Shown here: one piece after another, positions 1 through 8,252 of the stretch
Position numbering within the stretch: the first letter of the stretch is position 1
Layout: each line of letters opens with the position of its first letter
Source of the DNA: Pseudomonas nitroreducens NBRC 12694
GTDB taxonomy: Bacteria > Pseudomonadota > Gammaproteobacteria > Pseudomonadales > Pseudomonadaceae
Assembly (NCBI RefSeq): GCF_002091755.1
Contig: NZ_BDAI01000002.1
Location: 248,001 to 312,000 of the forward strand
DNA length: 64,000 nt
Direction of reading: 5' to 3'
Made by a program: the position numbers and the translations under genes
The notes under the pieces: model-generated
Told to the model about the DNA's origin: nothing
Seen by the model: the letters and a program-made list of their open reading frames with translations, nothing else
The model's database searches: none

Positions 1-742
1 GCTCGGCAATCTTCAAAGTCTCCGCCAGCAAATCGTCCGGATAGATCGCCGCCAGCGCCTCCCTCGGCCGCAAATGCCGCTCGCCGTTGGGATAGAGATA
101 CTGGCCGGCCTCGTGCACCGGCAGGTGCTGGCGGATGGCGGTCATGCAGTCCTGCAGGGCGCGGCGGCCGCGGATATGCATGTGCACGTCGCCGCAGGCC
201 ACGGCGGGGATGGCCAGGCGCGCGGCCTGTTCGCGCAGGCGATGCAGCTTGCCGGCGTCGTCCGGGCCCTTGTGCAGCTCGACGCCCAGCCACAGGCGCT
301 CGGGGAAGCTTTCGCGCAGCCACAGGCCGTCCTGATCCTGGTCGTCTCGCGGCAGCCAGATCGCCAGCAGGTAGTCGAGGTTGCCGTCGAAGTCCGCGCG
401 TACCAGGCGGTAGCTGCCTTTCTCGGCGCGGCGCCGGGCGTGGGTGAGCAGGCGGCAGAGGTTTTCGTAGCCAGCGAGGTTCTCCGCCAGCAGCACCAGT
501 TTCGGGCCCTGCTCGATGTTCAGTTCGCTGCCGGTGATCAGGGGAATCTCGGTTTCCTTCGAGGCCTGCCAGGCGCGGACGATGCCGGCCAGGCTGCATT
601 CGTCGGTGATCGCCAGGGCGCGGTAGCCCAGCTTCTTCGCCCGCTCGAACAGCTCGGCCGCGCTGGAGGCGCCGCGTTGGAAGCTGAAGTTGGACAGGCA
701 GTGCAACTCGGCATAGTCGATGCCTTCGACCGGCGCGCTCAT
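1..742 (-). CDS. dnaE2: Error-prone DNA polymerase DnaE2 (ImuC), N-terminal part, cut by window edge
   Basis: The 247 visible residues start MSAPVEGIDYAELHCLSNFS and form the PHP domain found at the N terminus of C-family DNA polymerases. The rest of this roughly 1000-residue protein lies left of the window. DnaE2 is the catalytic translesion polymerase of the ImuA-ImuB-DnaE2 mutasome, which copies damaged DNA and causes SOS mutagenesis. The ATG overlaps the TGA of imuB (ATGA), so translation is probably coupled, and the gene is the third of a LexA-controlled operon. Recognition rests on the PHP motif and on the conserved neighbours; the polymerase domain itself is not visible here. Confidence 0.93.
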   Translation of the reverse strand, partial: MSAPVEGIDYAELHCLSNFSFQRGASSAAELFERAKKLGYRALAITDECSLAGIVRAWQASKETEIPLITGSELNIEQGPKLVLLAENLAGYENLCRLLTHARRRAEKGSYRLVRADFDGNLDYLLAIWLPRDDQDQDGLWLRESFPERLWLGVELHKGPDDAGKLHRLREQAARLAIPAVACGDVHMHIRGRRALQDCMTAIRQHLPVHEAGQYLYPNGERHLRPREALAAIYPDDLLAETLKIAE

Positions 743-2148
743 GCGAACCAGCCGTGCAGCAGCAACGGGCCGTCGTCGCCCACCGGGCGGAACACCCAGG
801 CGCGCTGCCCGCTGCGGGTGCGTACCTGGTAGTAGTCGCGGCGGATGTCCTCGCCGTCCCACCAGCCGGACTCGATGCGCTCCGGGCCGGCCAGCAGGGT
901 GGGGGCGAATTCGCGCAGCGGTTGCGGTTCTGCCAGCAGCCAGCCGGGGCGCGGGACCTCGGTAATGGACAGACGCGGTGTGGAGTTGCCCTGCCAGGCG
1001 CGCTCCGGGCGGTGTTCGGCGCAGGCGCCGAGGCCGTGCACGGCGTCGTCGCCCAATCGAGCGCGCAGGCGTTCACGCAGCTGTTCCCAGGGTTGGGATT
1101 GCTGCGGACGGTCGTCGAACAGCTCGCGGTGTTGCGGCACGAAGGGCGGCAAGTCGTCGGCGATGAGCCGCACGCTGTGTACCGGGGCGCGCAGTTGCAG
1201 TTGTTCCAGGCGGCCCCGGCTCAGCTCGAAGAGCATCGCCGCCTCGCGCTCGGCGCTGAGCAGGCCCACCGGCATCTGGGTGTCCGGGCCGTCGTGGTGC
1301 TCCAGGTGCAGGACGAAGCGCTGCACGCCGCTGTCGCGCCCGGCGAGGAAGGCGCCCAGGTCGCCGGTCAGGCGGTGCAGCGGGAAGAGCAGGGCCTGGG
1401 TGGATTCCACGTCGAAGTTCAGCTCGATGCGCGACTCGAAGCTGTCCGGTGGCCGGTGGAACTCCAGGGCCAGCGGGCGCTGGCCGAGCAGGGTGTCGAC
1501 CTGGCGCAGTACCTGCGGCGGGAAGCGCCGGGCCAGGCTCTCGCGTGGCAGGGCAAGCAGTTGCTGCAGGCTGCGCAGGCCCATGCGGTTCAGCGAGGTG
1601 GCGGCGTTGCGCTCCAGGCCGAGGCGGTCCAGTGGCATCCTGCCCAGGTACTGACGCAGTTGCTCGTTATCGTGGATGGCCAGCCCATCGTGGCCATTGG
1701 CGAGGATGCGCGCGGCGGCCGGATTGGGCGCAGCGGTGATGCGGTGGCGAAAACCCAGGGCGTTCAACTCTTCGCGCAGGCGCGCCTCGAAGCGTGGCCA
1801 GGGGCCGAACAGTTGCAGGCTGGACTGCACTTCCATCAGCAGCGCACGCGGGTAGTGCTGGCTGACCTGCGAGCTGAAACCATAGGCCCAGGCGGCCAGA
1901 AGGTCCTGCCAGCGCTGCACTTCGCGCAGGTCGTACTCGGCGGTTTCGAAATCGCGGCTCAGGGCCTGGGCGGCGGTGAGCGACTGGCCGGGCTTGAGCC
2001 CCAGCGCCCGTGCCGCCGGGTTCACCGCTTGCAACACGCGGCGTTGCGCTGGTCCGGTGAGCAGTGCCAGGGCGGCGTCCGGCTCGGGACGGCCACGGAG
2101 CGCGCCGTCCATTGCCAGCTGTGGCAGGAGAATGCAGGCCCAGAGCAT
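739..2148 (-). CDS. imuB: ImuB, catalytically dead Y-family DNA polymerase
   Basis: This 469-residue protein starts MLWACILLPQLAMDG. The start was chosen because this is the usual ImuB N terminus and the reading frame upstream overlaps imuA. The fold is that of a Y-family (DinB/UmuC) polymerase, but the first strand reads WACILLPQLAMD where active polymerases carry DxD and FFA motifs, so the catalytic acidic residues are missing, as is known for ImuB. ImuB acts as the adaptor that links the beta clamp, ImuA and DnaE2. It follows imuA by 7 bp and overlaps dnaE2 by 4 bp. Confidence 0.94.
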   Translation of the reverse strand: MLWACILLPQLAMDGALRGRPEPDAALALLTGPAQRRVLQAVNPAARALGLKPGQSLTAAQALSRDFETAEYDLREVQRWQDLLAAWAYGFSSQVSQHYPRALLMEVQSSLQLFGPWPRFEARLREELNALGFRHRITAAPNPAAARILANGHDGLAIHDNEQLRQYLGRMPLDRLGLERNAATSLNRMGLRSLQQLLALPRESLARRFPPQVLRQVDTLLGQRPLALEFHRPPDSFESRIELNFDVESTQALLFPLHRLTGDLGAFLAGRDSGVQRFVLHLEHHDGPDTQMPVGLLSAEREAAMLFELSRGRLEQLQLRAPVHSVRLIADDLPPFVPQHRELFDDRPQQSQPWEQLRERLRARLGDDAVHGLGACAEHRPERAWQGNSTPRLSITEVPRPGWLLAEPQPLREFAPTLLAGPERIESGWWDGEDIRRDYYQVRTRSGQRAWVFRPVGDDGPLLLHGWFA

Positions 2149-2155
2149 GACGGCC

Positions 2156-2773
2156 TCAGTGCCAGGGCAACGGGATGGGCCGCGTCGGCGCCAGGCCGCC
2201 ACGGCACTTGAGCACGCGCAATTGCGCCGGGTTGGCGTCCAGTGCCAGGCGCAGGGCGGCGGGCGAGGGATTGAACCCTTCACGCTGCGAGCGGTAGGCG
2301 ATGGCCAGCGTCTGCCCGGTTTCGGCAGCCACCTGCAGGCGACGCAGGGCACGGTCGTCGGCCTGTTGCGGCCAGCACAGCACGGCACCACAACTGCCCG
2401 AGCGCAGGCACTGTTCGGCAGCCCAGAGAGCGTCACGGCCAGCGGCGCGGACGATACTCATCTGATCTAGCTCCACGCCAGCCGCCTGCCAGGCGGCCGG
2501 GTAGGGGATGTGGGGCGGTGCGACCAGCACGATACGTTCGCCGGCTGCGCTGAGTCGTGCCAGGGTCGGCCAGATCAGTTGCAGTTCGCCGACGCCTTCT
2601 GCTGCCAGAAGGATTTCGCTGAGGGCGGCTTCCGGCCAGCCACCGGTGGGCAGGGCCTGATCCAGCGCGGCGTGGCCGGTGGGTTGCTGGCTGGGCGGCA
2701 GCCCCTGGGGCTGACCTTTCCAGACCTGCCGCCGGTGGAACAGGGTGTCGAGCGCAACCACGCTGCCCATCAT
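2156..2773 (-). CDS. imuA: ImuA, translesion synthesis accessory protein (RecA/SulA-like)
   Basis: This 205-residue protein is the first gene of the mutasome operon. It is a short RecA-fold protein with conserved stretches PTGHAALDQALPTGGWPEAAL near the N terminus and GSCGAVLCWPQ in the middle, typical of the ImuA family (often labelled SulA-like in pseudomonads). It lacks a clear Walker A motif. It is known to regulate the mutasome through contact with ImuB and RecA. The tandem ATGATG at the start leaves the exact first codon open by one residue; GAGAG upstream is the likely ribosome binding site. A LexA box lies about 95 bp upstream. No lexA2 gene is attached, unlike the lexA2-imuA arrangement of some pseudomonads. 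Confidence 0.92.
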   Translation of the reverse strand: MMGSVVALDTLFHRRQVWKGQPQGLPPSQQPTGHAALDQALPTGGWPEAALSEILLAAEGVGELQLIWPTLARLSAAGERIVLVAPPHIPYPAAWQAAGVELDQMSIVRAAGRDALWAAEQCLRSGSCGAVLCWPQQADDRALRRLQVAAETGQTLAIAYRSQREGFNPSPAALRLALDANPAQLRVLKCRGGLAPTRPIPLPWH

Positions 2774-2868
2774 GCACTCTCGACCGGCGAACGGCGACGG
2801 TCATGCGCCTGGCAGGAGTGCCAGGGAAGAAGATGGTATGGATAGTGCATGGGATGGCTCGAAAATAA

Positions 2869-2884
2869 CTGTATGGATATACAG
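2869..2884 (-). promoter_or_regulatory. LexA (SOS) box of imuA-imuB-dnaE2
   Basis: CTGTATGGATATACAG is a near-perfect CTG-N10-CAG LexA operator. Read on the minus strand it overlaps the -10 element of the imuA promoter, so LexA bound here would block transcription. Confidence 0.92.
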
Positions 2885-2910
2885 TTTATCGAGTGGGGAG
2901 ATGCCGTCAA
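2883..2910 (-). promoter_or_regulatory. Sigma-70 promoter of imuA
   Basis: On the minus strand TTGACG (2905-2910) is followed after 16 bp by TAAACT (2883-2888), giving 5/6 and 4/6 matches to the consensus. The -10 hexamer abuts the LexA box. Confidence 0.65.
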
Positions 2911-3104
2911 TGGCGGTTGGTCCGATGGTTGTTCGGACGCGCCGGATCTCTTCGAAGGGCCGGCTCCAGCGTTTCTGCTCGCGTTGGAGCGGAGCTTCTC
3001 CGCGGATGGTCGACAGGCGATGTACTGAAGAAGATCTCTGTGGCTGCCATATCCGCCGCGACGGCCTTCGCGGATAAGGACCGTCTAGGGAGAACAGTGC
3101 AGGG

Positions 3105-5420
3105 TCAAAGCAGCAAAAAACCTTGCGGCGTTTTCGAGCGCGGCGGATCGGCAACGAACCTCAGCCGCTCCGGCTTCCACCACCCCGGCAGCAGGCGCCG
3201 CACCGCCGGCTGGTTGAAACGGTCATCGAGCAGGTAGATCACCCCCGAATCCGTGGGCGTGCGGATCACCCGTCCGGCCGCCTGGACGACCTTCTGCAGG
3301 CCGGGGAACAGGTAGGTGTAGTCGTAGCCGTCGCCGAACATCGCCTGCATGCGTTGCTTGATTTCCTCGTTGACCTCGTTCACCTGCGGCAGGCCCAGCG
3401 TGGCGATGAAGGCGCCGATCAGGCGCTCGCCCGGCAGGTCGATGCCCTCGCCGAAGGCGCCGCCGAGCACGGCGAAGCCGATGCCCTGCGAGTGCGTGGT
3501 GAAGCGGTCGAGGAAGGCCTGGCGCTCGAGCTCGTTCATGCTGCGCGACTGCACCCAGCGCGGAATATCCGGGTGCTCGGCGGCGAAGCGTTCCAGCGCC
3601 TGCTGCAGGTAGGCGTAGCTGCTGAAGAAGGCCAGGTAGTTGCCGGGGCGCGTGCGGAACTGCCGGGCCATCAACGTGCTGATCGGCGACAGGCTGGCCT
3701 CGCGGTGCTGGTAGCGGGTGGACAGGTTGCTCAGCGCATGGACTTCCAGTTGCTCGGCGCGGAAGGGCGATTCCACTTCGCGCCAGGTGGTGTCTTCCGG
3801 CAGGCCGAGCAGGTCGGCGTAGTAATTGGCCGGGTTCAGCGTGGCGGAGAACAGCGTGGTGCTGTGGGCCGCCTCGAAGCGCGGTTCGAGGAAGGGCGCC
3901 GGCACCACGTTGCGCAGGCACAGGGTGGAGAGCGTGCGCTGGCCGCTGCCGTCGTGGCGGGTGATGTCGAACAGCGAGTGCGGTCCGTAGGCTTCGGCCA
4001 GCCGGCAGAACAGCATGGCGTCGAGGTAGAAGCGCAGCAGTTCGGCCTCGTTGCCGGTGGGCTGGTCGGTGAGGTGGTCGGTGATGGCGCTGACGGCTTT
4101 CTGCAGCGCGGCGATGAACAGGTCCGGCACCGTCGGGTAGATCTGGTAGTCGACCTCCTGGTCGCGGTGCATCTGGTTCCAGTGGCGGCCGACGCGCTCC
4201 AGCACGCCTTTCAGCCCGGCCGGGGCGACCTTGCGCAGGGCGTTGAACTCGGACTGGTCCAGCTCGGCGCTGTACATGCCGCGGCCGCGCTCGATGAGGT
4301 TGTGCGCCTCGTCCACCAGCAGGGTGACCTTCCACTCGTTGAGCACGGTAAGGCCGTAGAGCAGGGCGCTCATGTCGAAATAGTAGTTGTAGTCGCCCAC
4401 CACCACGTCGGCCCAGCGGCACAGTTCCTGGCTCAGGTAGTAGGGGCAGACCTGGTGCTGCAGCGCCACGTCGCGCAGTGCTTCCTGGGTCAGCCAGCGA
4501 TGCTTGAGCGCGGCCTCGCGGGCGGCGGGCAGACGGTCGTAGAAACCCTTGGCCAAGGGGCAGGAGTCGCCATGGCAGGATTTGTCCGGGTGCTCGCAGG
4601 CCTTGTCGCGGGCGACGTGCTCCAGCACCCGCAGCGGCTGCGCGGCGTCCTGCTGGCGCAGCGTCGCCAGGGCGTCGAGGGCCAGGCGCCGGCCGGGAGT
4701 CTTGGCGGTGAGGAAGAACAGCCGGTCCAGCTTCTGCCCGGGGAACGCCTTGAGCTGCGGGAACAGCGTGCCGAGGGTCTTGCCGATGCCCGTGGTGGCC
4801 TGGGCCATCAGCGTCTGGCCGTCGCGGGCGGCGCGGTAGACCGATTCGGCGAGCATGCGCTGGCCCTGGCGGAAGTCCGCGTAGGGGAAGCGCAGCGCCT
4901 CCAGGCCTTGGTCGCGTTCGATGCGGTGGGCGCTTTCCTGCTCGGCCCATTTCACGAAGCGGCTGCATTGCAGCTCGAAGAAGGTGCGCAGGTCATCGGC
5001 GACGAAGCGCTCGCGGAATACCGTTTCCTTCTGGGTGATGACGTTGAAGTAGACGACGGCGAGATCGATGGCGTCGGTCTCCAGCGTCTGGCACAGCAGC
5101 CAGCCGTACACCTTCACCTGTGCCCAGTGCAGCAGCCGGTGGTTCTGCGGGATGCGCGCGACGTCGCCGCGGTGGGTCTTGATCTCTTCCAGCAGGTTGG
5201 CGTCGGGGTCGTAGCCATCGGCGCGGCCGCTGACCACCAGCCCCGGATACTCCCCGCGCAGCGGCAACTCGGCGATATAGCCAAGGCCCCGGCGCGAGAC
5301 CACCGTGGCGTGCCCGGCCATGCCTTCCTGGGCAGTGGGCGCGGGGGTGAAGCGCAGGTCGAGGTCACCTTCCTTGGCGGTGAATTCGCACAGCGCGCGC
5401 ACGGCGACGGCGTAGCTCAT
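3105..5420 (-). CDS. DinG/Rad3-type Fe-S DNA helicase with N-terminal RecB-like nuclease domain
   Basis: This 771-residue protein joins two domains. Residues about 60-110 carry a RecB/Cas4-type PD-(D/E)xK nuclease signature: GRADG (Asp68), EEIKTH (Glu79, Lys81) and Gln101/Tyr105. From about residue 180 a superfamily 2 XPD/DinG helicase follows, with Walker A ATTGIGKT (208-215), four cysteines at 275, 282, 287 and 325 suited to a 4Fe-4S cluster, and DEAH (370-373). It should unwind DNA 5' to 3' and may cut it. The start overlaps the end of the FAN1-like gene by 4 bp (ATGA). Co-expression with FAN1 points to cross-link or replication-fork repair. A DinG label alone would miss the nuclease part. 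Confidence 0.9.
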   Translation of the reverse strand: MSYAVAVRALCEFTAKEGDLDLRFTPAPTAQEGMAGHATVVSRRGLGYIAELPLRGEYPGLVVSGRADGYDPDANLLEEIKTHRGDVARIPQNHRLLHWAQVKVYGWLLCQTLETDAIDLAVVYFNVITQKETVFRERFVADDLRTFFELQCSRFVKWAEQESAHRIERDQGLEALRFPYADFRQGQRMLAESVYRAARDGQTLMAQATTGIGKTLGTLFPQLKAFPGQKLDRLFFLTAKTPGRRLALDALATLRQQDAAQPLRVLEHVARDKACEHPDKSCHGDSCPLAKGFYDRLPAAREAALKHRWLTQEALRDVALQHQVCPYYLSQELCRWADVVVGDYNYYFDMSALLYGLTVLNEWKVTLLVDEAHNLIERGRGMYSAELDQSEFNALRKVAPAGLKGVLERVGRHWNQMHRDQEVDYQIYPTVPDLFIAALQKAVSAITDHLTDQPTGNEAELLRFYLDAMLFCRLAEAYGPHSLFDITRHDGSGQRTLSTLCLRNVVPAPFLEPRFEAAHSTTLFSATLNPANYYADLLGLPEDTTWREVESPFRAEQLEVHALSNLSTRYQHREASLSPISTLMARQFRTRPGNYLAFFSSYAYLQQALERFAAEHPDIPRWVQSRSMNELERQAFLDRFTTHSQGIGFAVLGGAFGEGIDLPGERLIGAFIATLGLPQVNEVNEEIKQRMQAMFGDGYDYTYLFPGLQKVVQAAGRVIRTPTDSGVIYLLDDRFNQPAVRRLLPGWWKPERLRFVADPPRSKTPQGFLLL

Positions 5421-7066
5421 TGGCTTTCGTCCGCCTCACCCTGCCAGCGCACGTAGCAGACTTCTACCGGCATGCCGTGCTCGGCGCAGAACGCCAGCCA
5501 GCGCTTTTGATTATCCTGCAGGCGGTCGCCGGGGCCTTTCACTTCGATCATCCGGTAGCGCGCCTCACTGGGCCAGAACTGGATGAGGTCGGGCATGCCG
5601 GCGCGGTTGGCCTTCGGGTCGGCCAGCAGGCGCGCGAACCACAGCTTCAGGTGTGCCGCCGGCAGGCAGTGCAGGGCCTGCTCCAGCAGGTTTTCATCCA
5701 GCAGTTCCCAGTGCACGAAAGGCGAGAGGATGCCGGACTTGGTGGCGTAGGTGTCGCGGATGGCCGAGAGATACGCGTCGCTATCCAGCAGTGCCAGGCG
5801 GGCGGCGAAGGCTTCGGCGCGGCGGCTGACGAAATCGCCGCGATACAGATCGCTGGGCCCGGCCTGGAAGGGGTGGAAGAAGGCGCCGGGCAGCGGGGCG
5901 AAGATCACGTCCCAGCAGAGCAGGCCGAACAGGCTGCAGACCAGCGCGTTCTCCACGTAGTGCACTGGCGCCTCTTCCTCGTGGAGCACGGATTGCACGG
6001 CGAATTCGACGTTGACGTCGGGGCGCGGCAGTTCCAGGTCGATACGCAATGGTGGTACGGGCTTGGCCGCTTTTTCCTTCGGCAGGCCAAGCTGGCGGAC
6101 CAGTCGCGTCAGCGCGCGCTCCACAAGCTGCAGCTCGCCGTCGCTTTCCGGCGCGGTCAGTGCGGCCTGGGCCAGTGCATGCGCTTCATCGAAGCGCTGC
6201 AGGCGTTCCAGCACGCGGATCTGCCGCTGTCGTGAGCCCCCGGCAGTGGTCCGCCGATAGAGCGCCAGGGCGGCGTCCAGCTCGCCTTCACGCTCCAGCT
6301 GATAGGCCATGCGGTACAACAGGCGGGCGTGGCGGGCTTGCAGGTAGGCGTTGTCGCTGCGGAACTCGCCCAGTTCGACCAGCAGCTCGGCGATGGATTC
6401 GCCGGCGTCGAAGCGGACGGCGCCATTCCACAGGTGGATGTAGGCCTCCAGTTCATCGCGGCGGCGGAAGGCGCGGGAATCGGGGGTGAAGGGGACGGTT
6501 TCGTAGCGGAAGATGCCGAGGTCGGCGAGGACGAATTCGGACCAGTCCTGCTGCAGGTTGCCGAAGAACAGCAGGCGCAGACGGTCGCACAGCGGCGTCG
6601 CCATGAGGGTATAGAGGCGGTCGAGGTCCGGGTACCAGCTGTCGAATGGCTGCACCTGCTCGTGATAGGCGTGCAGGTGCTCGTACAACTCGGCCTTCTT
6701 CAGCGAGCCGCGCGGCAGGTCGTCGCGGAAGCGCGCGAGCAGTTCATCCTTGAGCAGCAACGGCAGCAGTTCGTCCAGTGCCAGCGGGTAGTCATCGCTC
6801 AGCCAGCCCAGCTCCAGCAGCGGCGCGGCGGCCTCGGGGATATCGCCGATCTCGGCATAGCTCAGTTTGCTGGCGCGAAAGTGCGGCCCCTTGCGCATGA
6901 CCAGGCGTACCAGCAGCGCCCGCGAGGGCAGCGGCAGCGCGCGGAAGTCCGCGATGAACCGGGCTTCCTCGGCGTCGAGCAGGTCGGCGTAGCGCTCGTC
7001 GATCCAGTCGAGGGCGCGGTGGAAGTTGGTCAGGTAATAGAGGCTGGGGTCGAGCGGCGCAGACAT
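5417..7066 (-). CDS. FAN1-type VRR-NUC structure-specific nuclease
   Basis: This 549-residue protein ends with a VRR-NUC domain: NRAGMPDLIQF (Asp493) followed by MIEVKGPGD (Glu508, Lys510), the PD-(D/E)xK catalytic set. The long helical N-terminal part (SAP/TPR-like) matches bacterial FAN1, which incises 5' flaps and unhooks interstrand cross-links. No clear Shine-Dalgarno precedes the ATG at 7066. A LexA-like box lies 10 bp upstream. The gene heads a two-gene operon with the helicase. Family assignment is firm; the substrate in this organism is inferred. Confidence 0.9.
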   Translation of the reverse strand: MSAPLDPSLYYLTNFHRALDWIDERYADLLDAEEARFIADFRALPLPSRALLVRLVMRKGPHFRASKLSYAEIGDIPEAAAPLLELGWLSDDYPLALDELLPLLLKDELLARFRDDLPRGSLKKAELYEHLHAYHEQVQPFDSWYPDLDRLYTLMATPLCDRLRLLFFGNLQQDWSEFVLADLGIFRYETVPFTPDSRAFRRRDELEAYIHLWNGAVRFDAGESIAELLVELGEFRSDNAYLQARHARLLYRMAYQLEREGELDAALALYRRTTAGGSRQRQIRVLERLQRFDEAHALAQAALTAPESDGELQLVERALTRLVRQLGLPKEKAAKPVPPLRIDLELPRPDVNVEFAVQSVLHEEEAPVHYVENALVCSLFGLLCWDVIFAPLPGAFFHPFQAGPSDLYRGDFVSRRAEAFAARLALLDSDAYLSAIRDTYATKSGILSPFVHWELLDENLLEQALHCLPAAHLKLWFARLLADPKANRAGMPDLIQFWPSEARYRMIEVKGPGDRLQDNQKRWLAFCAEHGMPVEVCYVRWQGEADESQ

Positions 7067-7075
7067 CGGCGGGCA

Positions 7076-7091
7076 CTGGTTTTACATACAG
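7076..7091 (-). promoter_or_regulatory. Candidate LexA box upstream of the FAN1/helicase operon
   Basis: CTGGTTTTACATACAG has the invariant CTG-N10-CAG spacing and an AT-rich core, with one half-site (CATACAG) close to consensus. It lies 10 bp before the FAN1-like start codon, where LexA could block initiation. It is less perfect than the box at 2869. Confidence 0.7.
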
Positions 7092-7162
7092 TGCCAAGGA
7101 TGGCGTGGTGAAGGCTTGGCCGCAAGGGGTAGTGCGGCCTTTCATCGGGAGGTATGGCATGC

Positions 7163-7253
7163 GTAGGGCGAATAACCGTTCACGGTTATCCGCCGTTCAG
7201 GTGCCCCGGAGCGATGAAACGGCGGATAACGCCGTTGGCGTTATGCGCCCTAC
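7163..7253. repeat. GTAGGGCG...CGCCCTAC palindromic repeat, copy 1
   Basis: The outer arms are GTAGGGCGAATAAC (7163-7176) and GTTATGCGCCCTAC (7240-7253), with inner inverted segments GGTTATCCGCC and GGCGGATAACG. A second copy of the same family is at 42428-42500. It lies just downstream of the methyltransferase gene and may act as a transcript end. Confidence 0.8.
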
Positions 7254-7256
7254 GGA

Positions 7257-8195
7257 TCAATCGAGACGAAATACCAGTGCCTTCAATCCGCTGTCTTCCT
7301 CGATGTCGGCGAATTCCGGCGGGTTCTCCAAGCGCTCGATGAAACGCAGTTGCGGCGCCTCGGTGGCCATGCCCTGGAGCAGGAAGTCGACGCCAACGGC
7401 CGGGTCGTTCACGCAGGCCAGTACGGTACCGCTGCCGTCCAGCAGTTCCGGCAGGCGGCGCAGGACGCGGGCGTAGTCCTTGTCGAGGACGAAGCTGCCT
7501 TTCTGGAAGCTCGGCGGGTCGATGATGATCAGGTCGTAGGGGCCGGACTTCTTCACCTTGCCCCAGGACTTGAACAGGTCGTGGTCGAGGAAGCTCACCC
7601 TGGACAGATCGTGGCCGTTCAGACGGTGGTTGTCGCGGCCACGGCTGAGCGCGGCGCGGGCCATGTCGAGGTTGACCACCTTCTGCGCGCCGCCGGCGAT
7701 GGCCGCCACGGAGAAGCCGCAGGTGTAGGCGAACAGGTTGAGTACGCGCAGGCCGCTGGCGTTGGCCTGTACCCACTGGCGACCGTAGCGCATGTCGAGG
7801 AACAGGCCGTTGTTCTGCTTGCGGCCCAGGTCCAGCTGGTAGCGCAGGCCGTGTTCGCTGATCTGCCAGCCGTCGAAGGCGTCGCCATGAAGCACTTCCA
7901 TGGTGCTTTCCAGGGTGTAGCGGTGCTGCAGCATCAGGCTGCGGGCGCCGGTGGCGCGCCAGGTTTCGCTTTGCGCCAGTTCGACCAGCATCGCCCTGAG
8001 TGCCGCCAGCTCGCCTTCGGCAGGCTCGCGGAACAGCGAAACCAGCAGCACGCCTTCCAGCCAGTCGGCGGTCAACTGCTCCAGCCCCGGCCAGCGCCGA
8101 CCGCGGCCGTGGAACAGGCGGCGGGTCTCCGCGGGGGCGGGGTTCAGGGCCGCAAGCAGTTGCTCGCGCAGGGTAGCGATGGCGTCGGTGTTCAT
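7257..8195 (-). CDS. Class I SAM-dependent methyltransferase, RlmI/RlmK-like
   Basis: This 312-residue protein has the Rossmann methyltransferase core: motif I LNLFAYTCGFS (about 152-162), the acidic residue in NLDMAR (about 175-180) and the catalytic-type IDPPSFQKG (225-233). The IDPPSF form is shared with rRNA methyltransferases such as RlmI and RlmKL, so an RNA target is likely, though the N-terminal PUA domain of RlmI is absent. The start MNTDAIATL was kept because no better start lies inside. It stands alone on the minus strand, 57 bp before the kinase-like gene. Confidence 0.85.
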   Translation of the reverse strand: MNTDAIATLREQLLAALNPAPAETRRLFHGRGRRWPGLEQLTADWLEGVLLVSLFREPAEGELAALRAMLVELAQSETWRATGARSLMLQHRYTLESTMEVLHGDAFDGWQISEHGLRYQLDLGRKQNNGLFLDMRYGRQWVQANASGLRVLNLFAYTCGFSVAAIAGGAQKVVNLDMARAALSRGRDNHRLNGHDLSRVSFLDHDLFKSWGKVKKSGPYDLIIIDPPSFQKGSFVLDKDYARVLRRLPELLDGSGTVLACVNDPAVGVDFLLQGMATEAPQLRFIERLENPPEFADIEEDSGLKALVFRLD

Positions 8196-8252
8196 GCTTC
8201 GGGTCTTTCTACACAGGCTGATTCGGCGGATCGGGGCGGCGATTCTACGCGC

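Larger units (their letters stand above)
2774..3104. other. Intergenic region between imuA and the helicase gene
   Basis: Apart from the imuA promoter and LexA box, this 331-bp stretch holds no convincing gene. A 7-bp inverted repeat TATCCGC/GCGGATA (3050-3056 and 3070-3076) lies just past the end of the helicase gene and may help end its transcript; there is no T-tract. Confidence 0.6.

Noticed and set aside
3105..5420. Cas4-like motif in the helicase considered as sign of a CRISPR or defence system
   Set aside because: The N domain is fused to an XPD/DinG helicase and coupled to FAN1; no defence genes are nearby, and a repair role fits better.
3123..5456. A 777-codon open frame on the plus strand opposite the helicase gene
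   Set aside because: It has low-complexity Val/Ala/Gly/Gln composition and no domain, and it lies antisense to a gene with clear motifs; such frames are common in GC-rich DNA.
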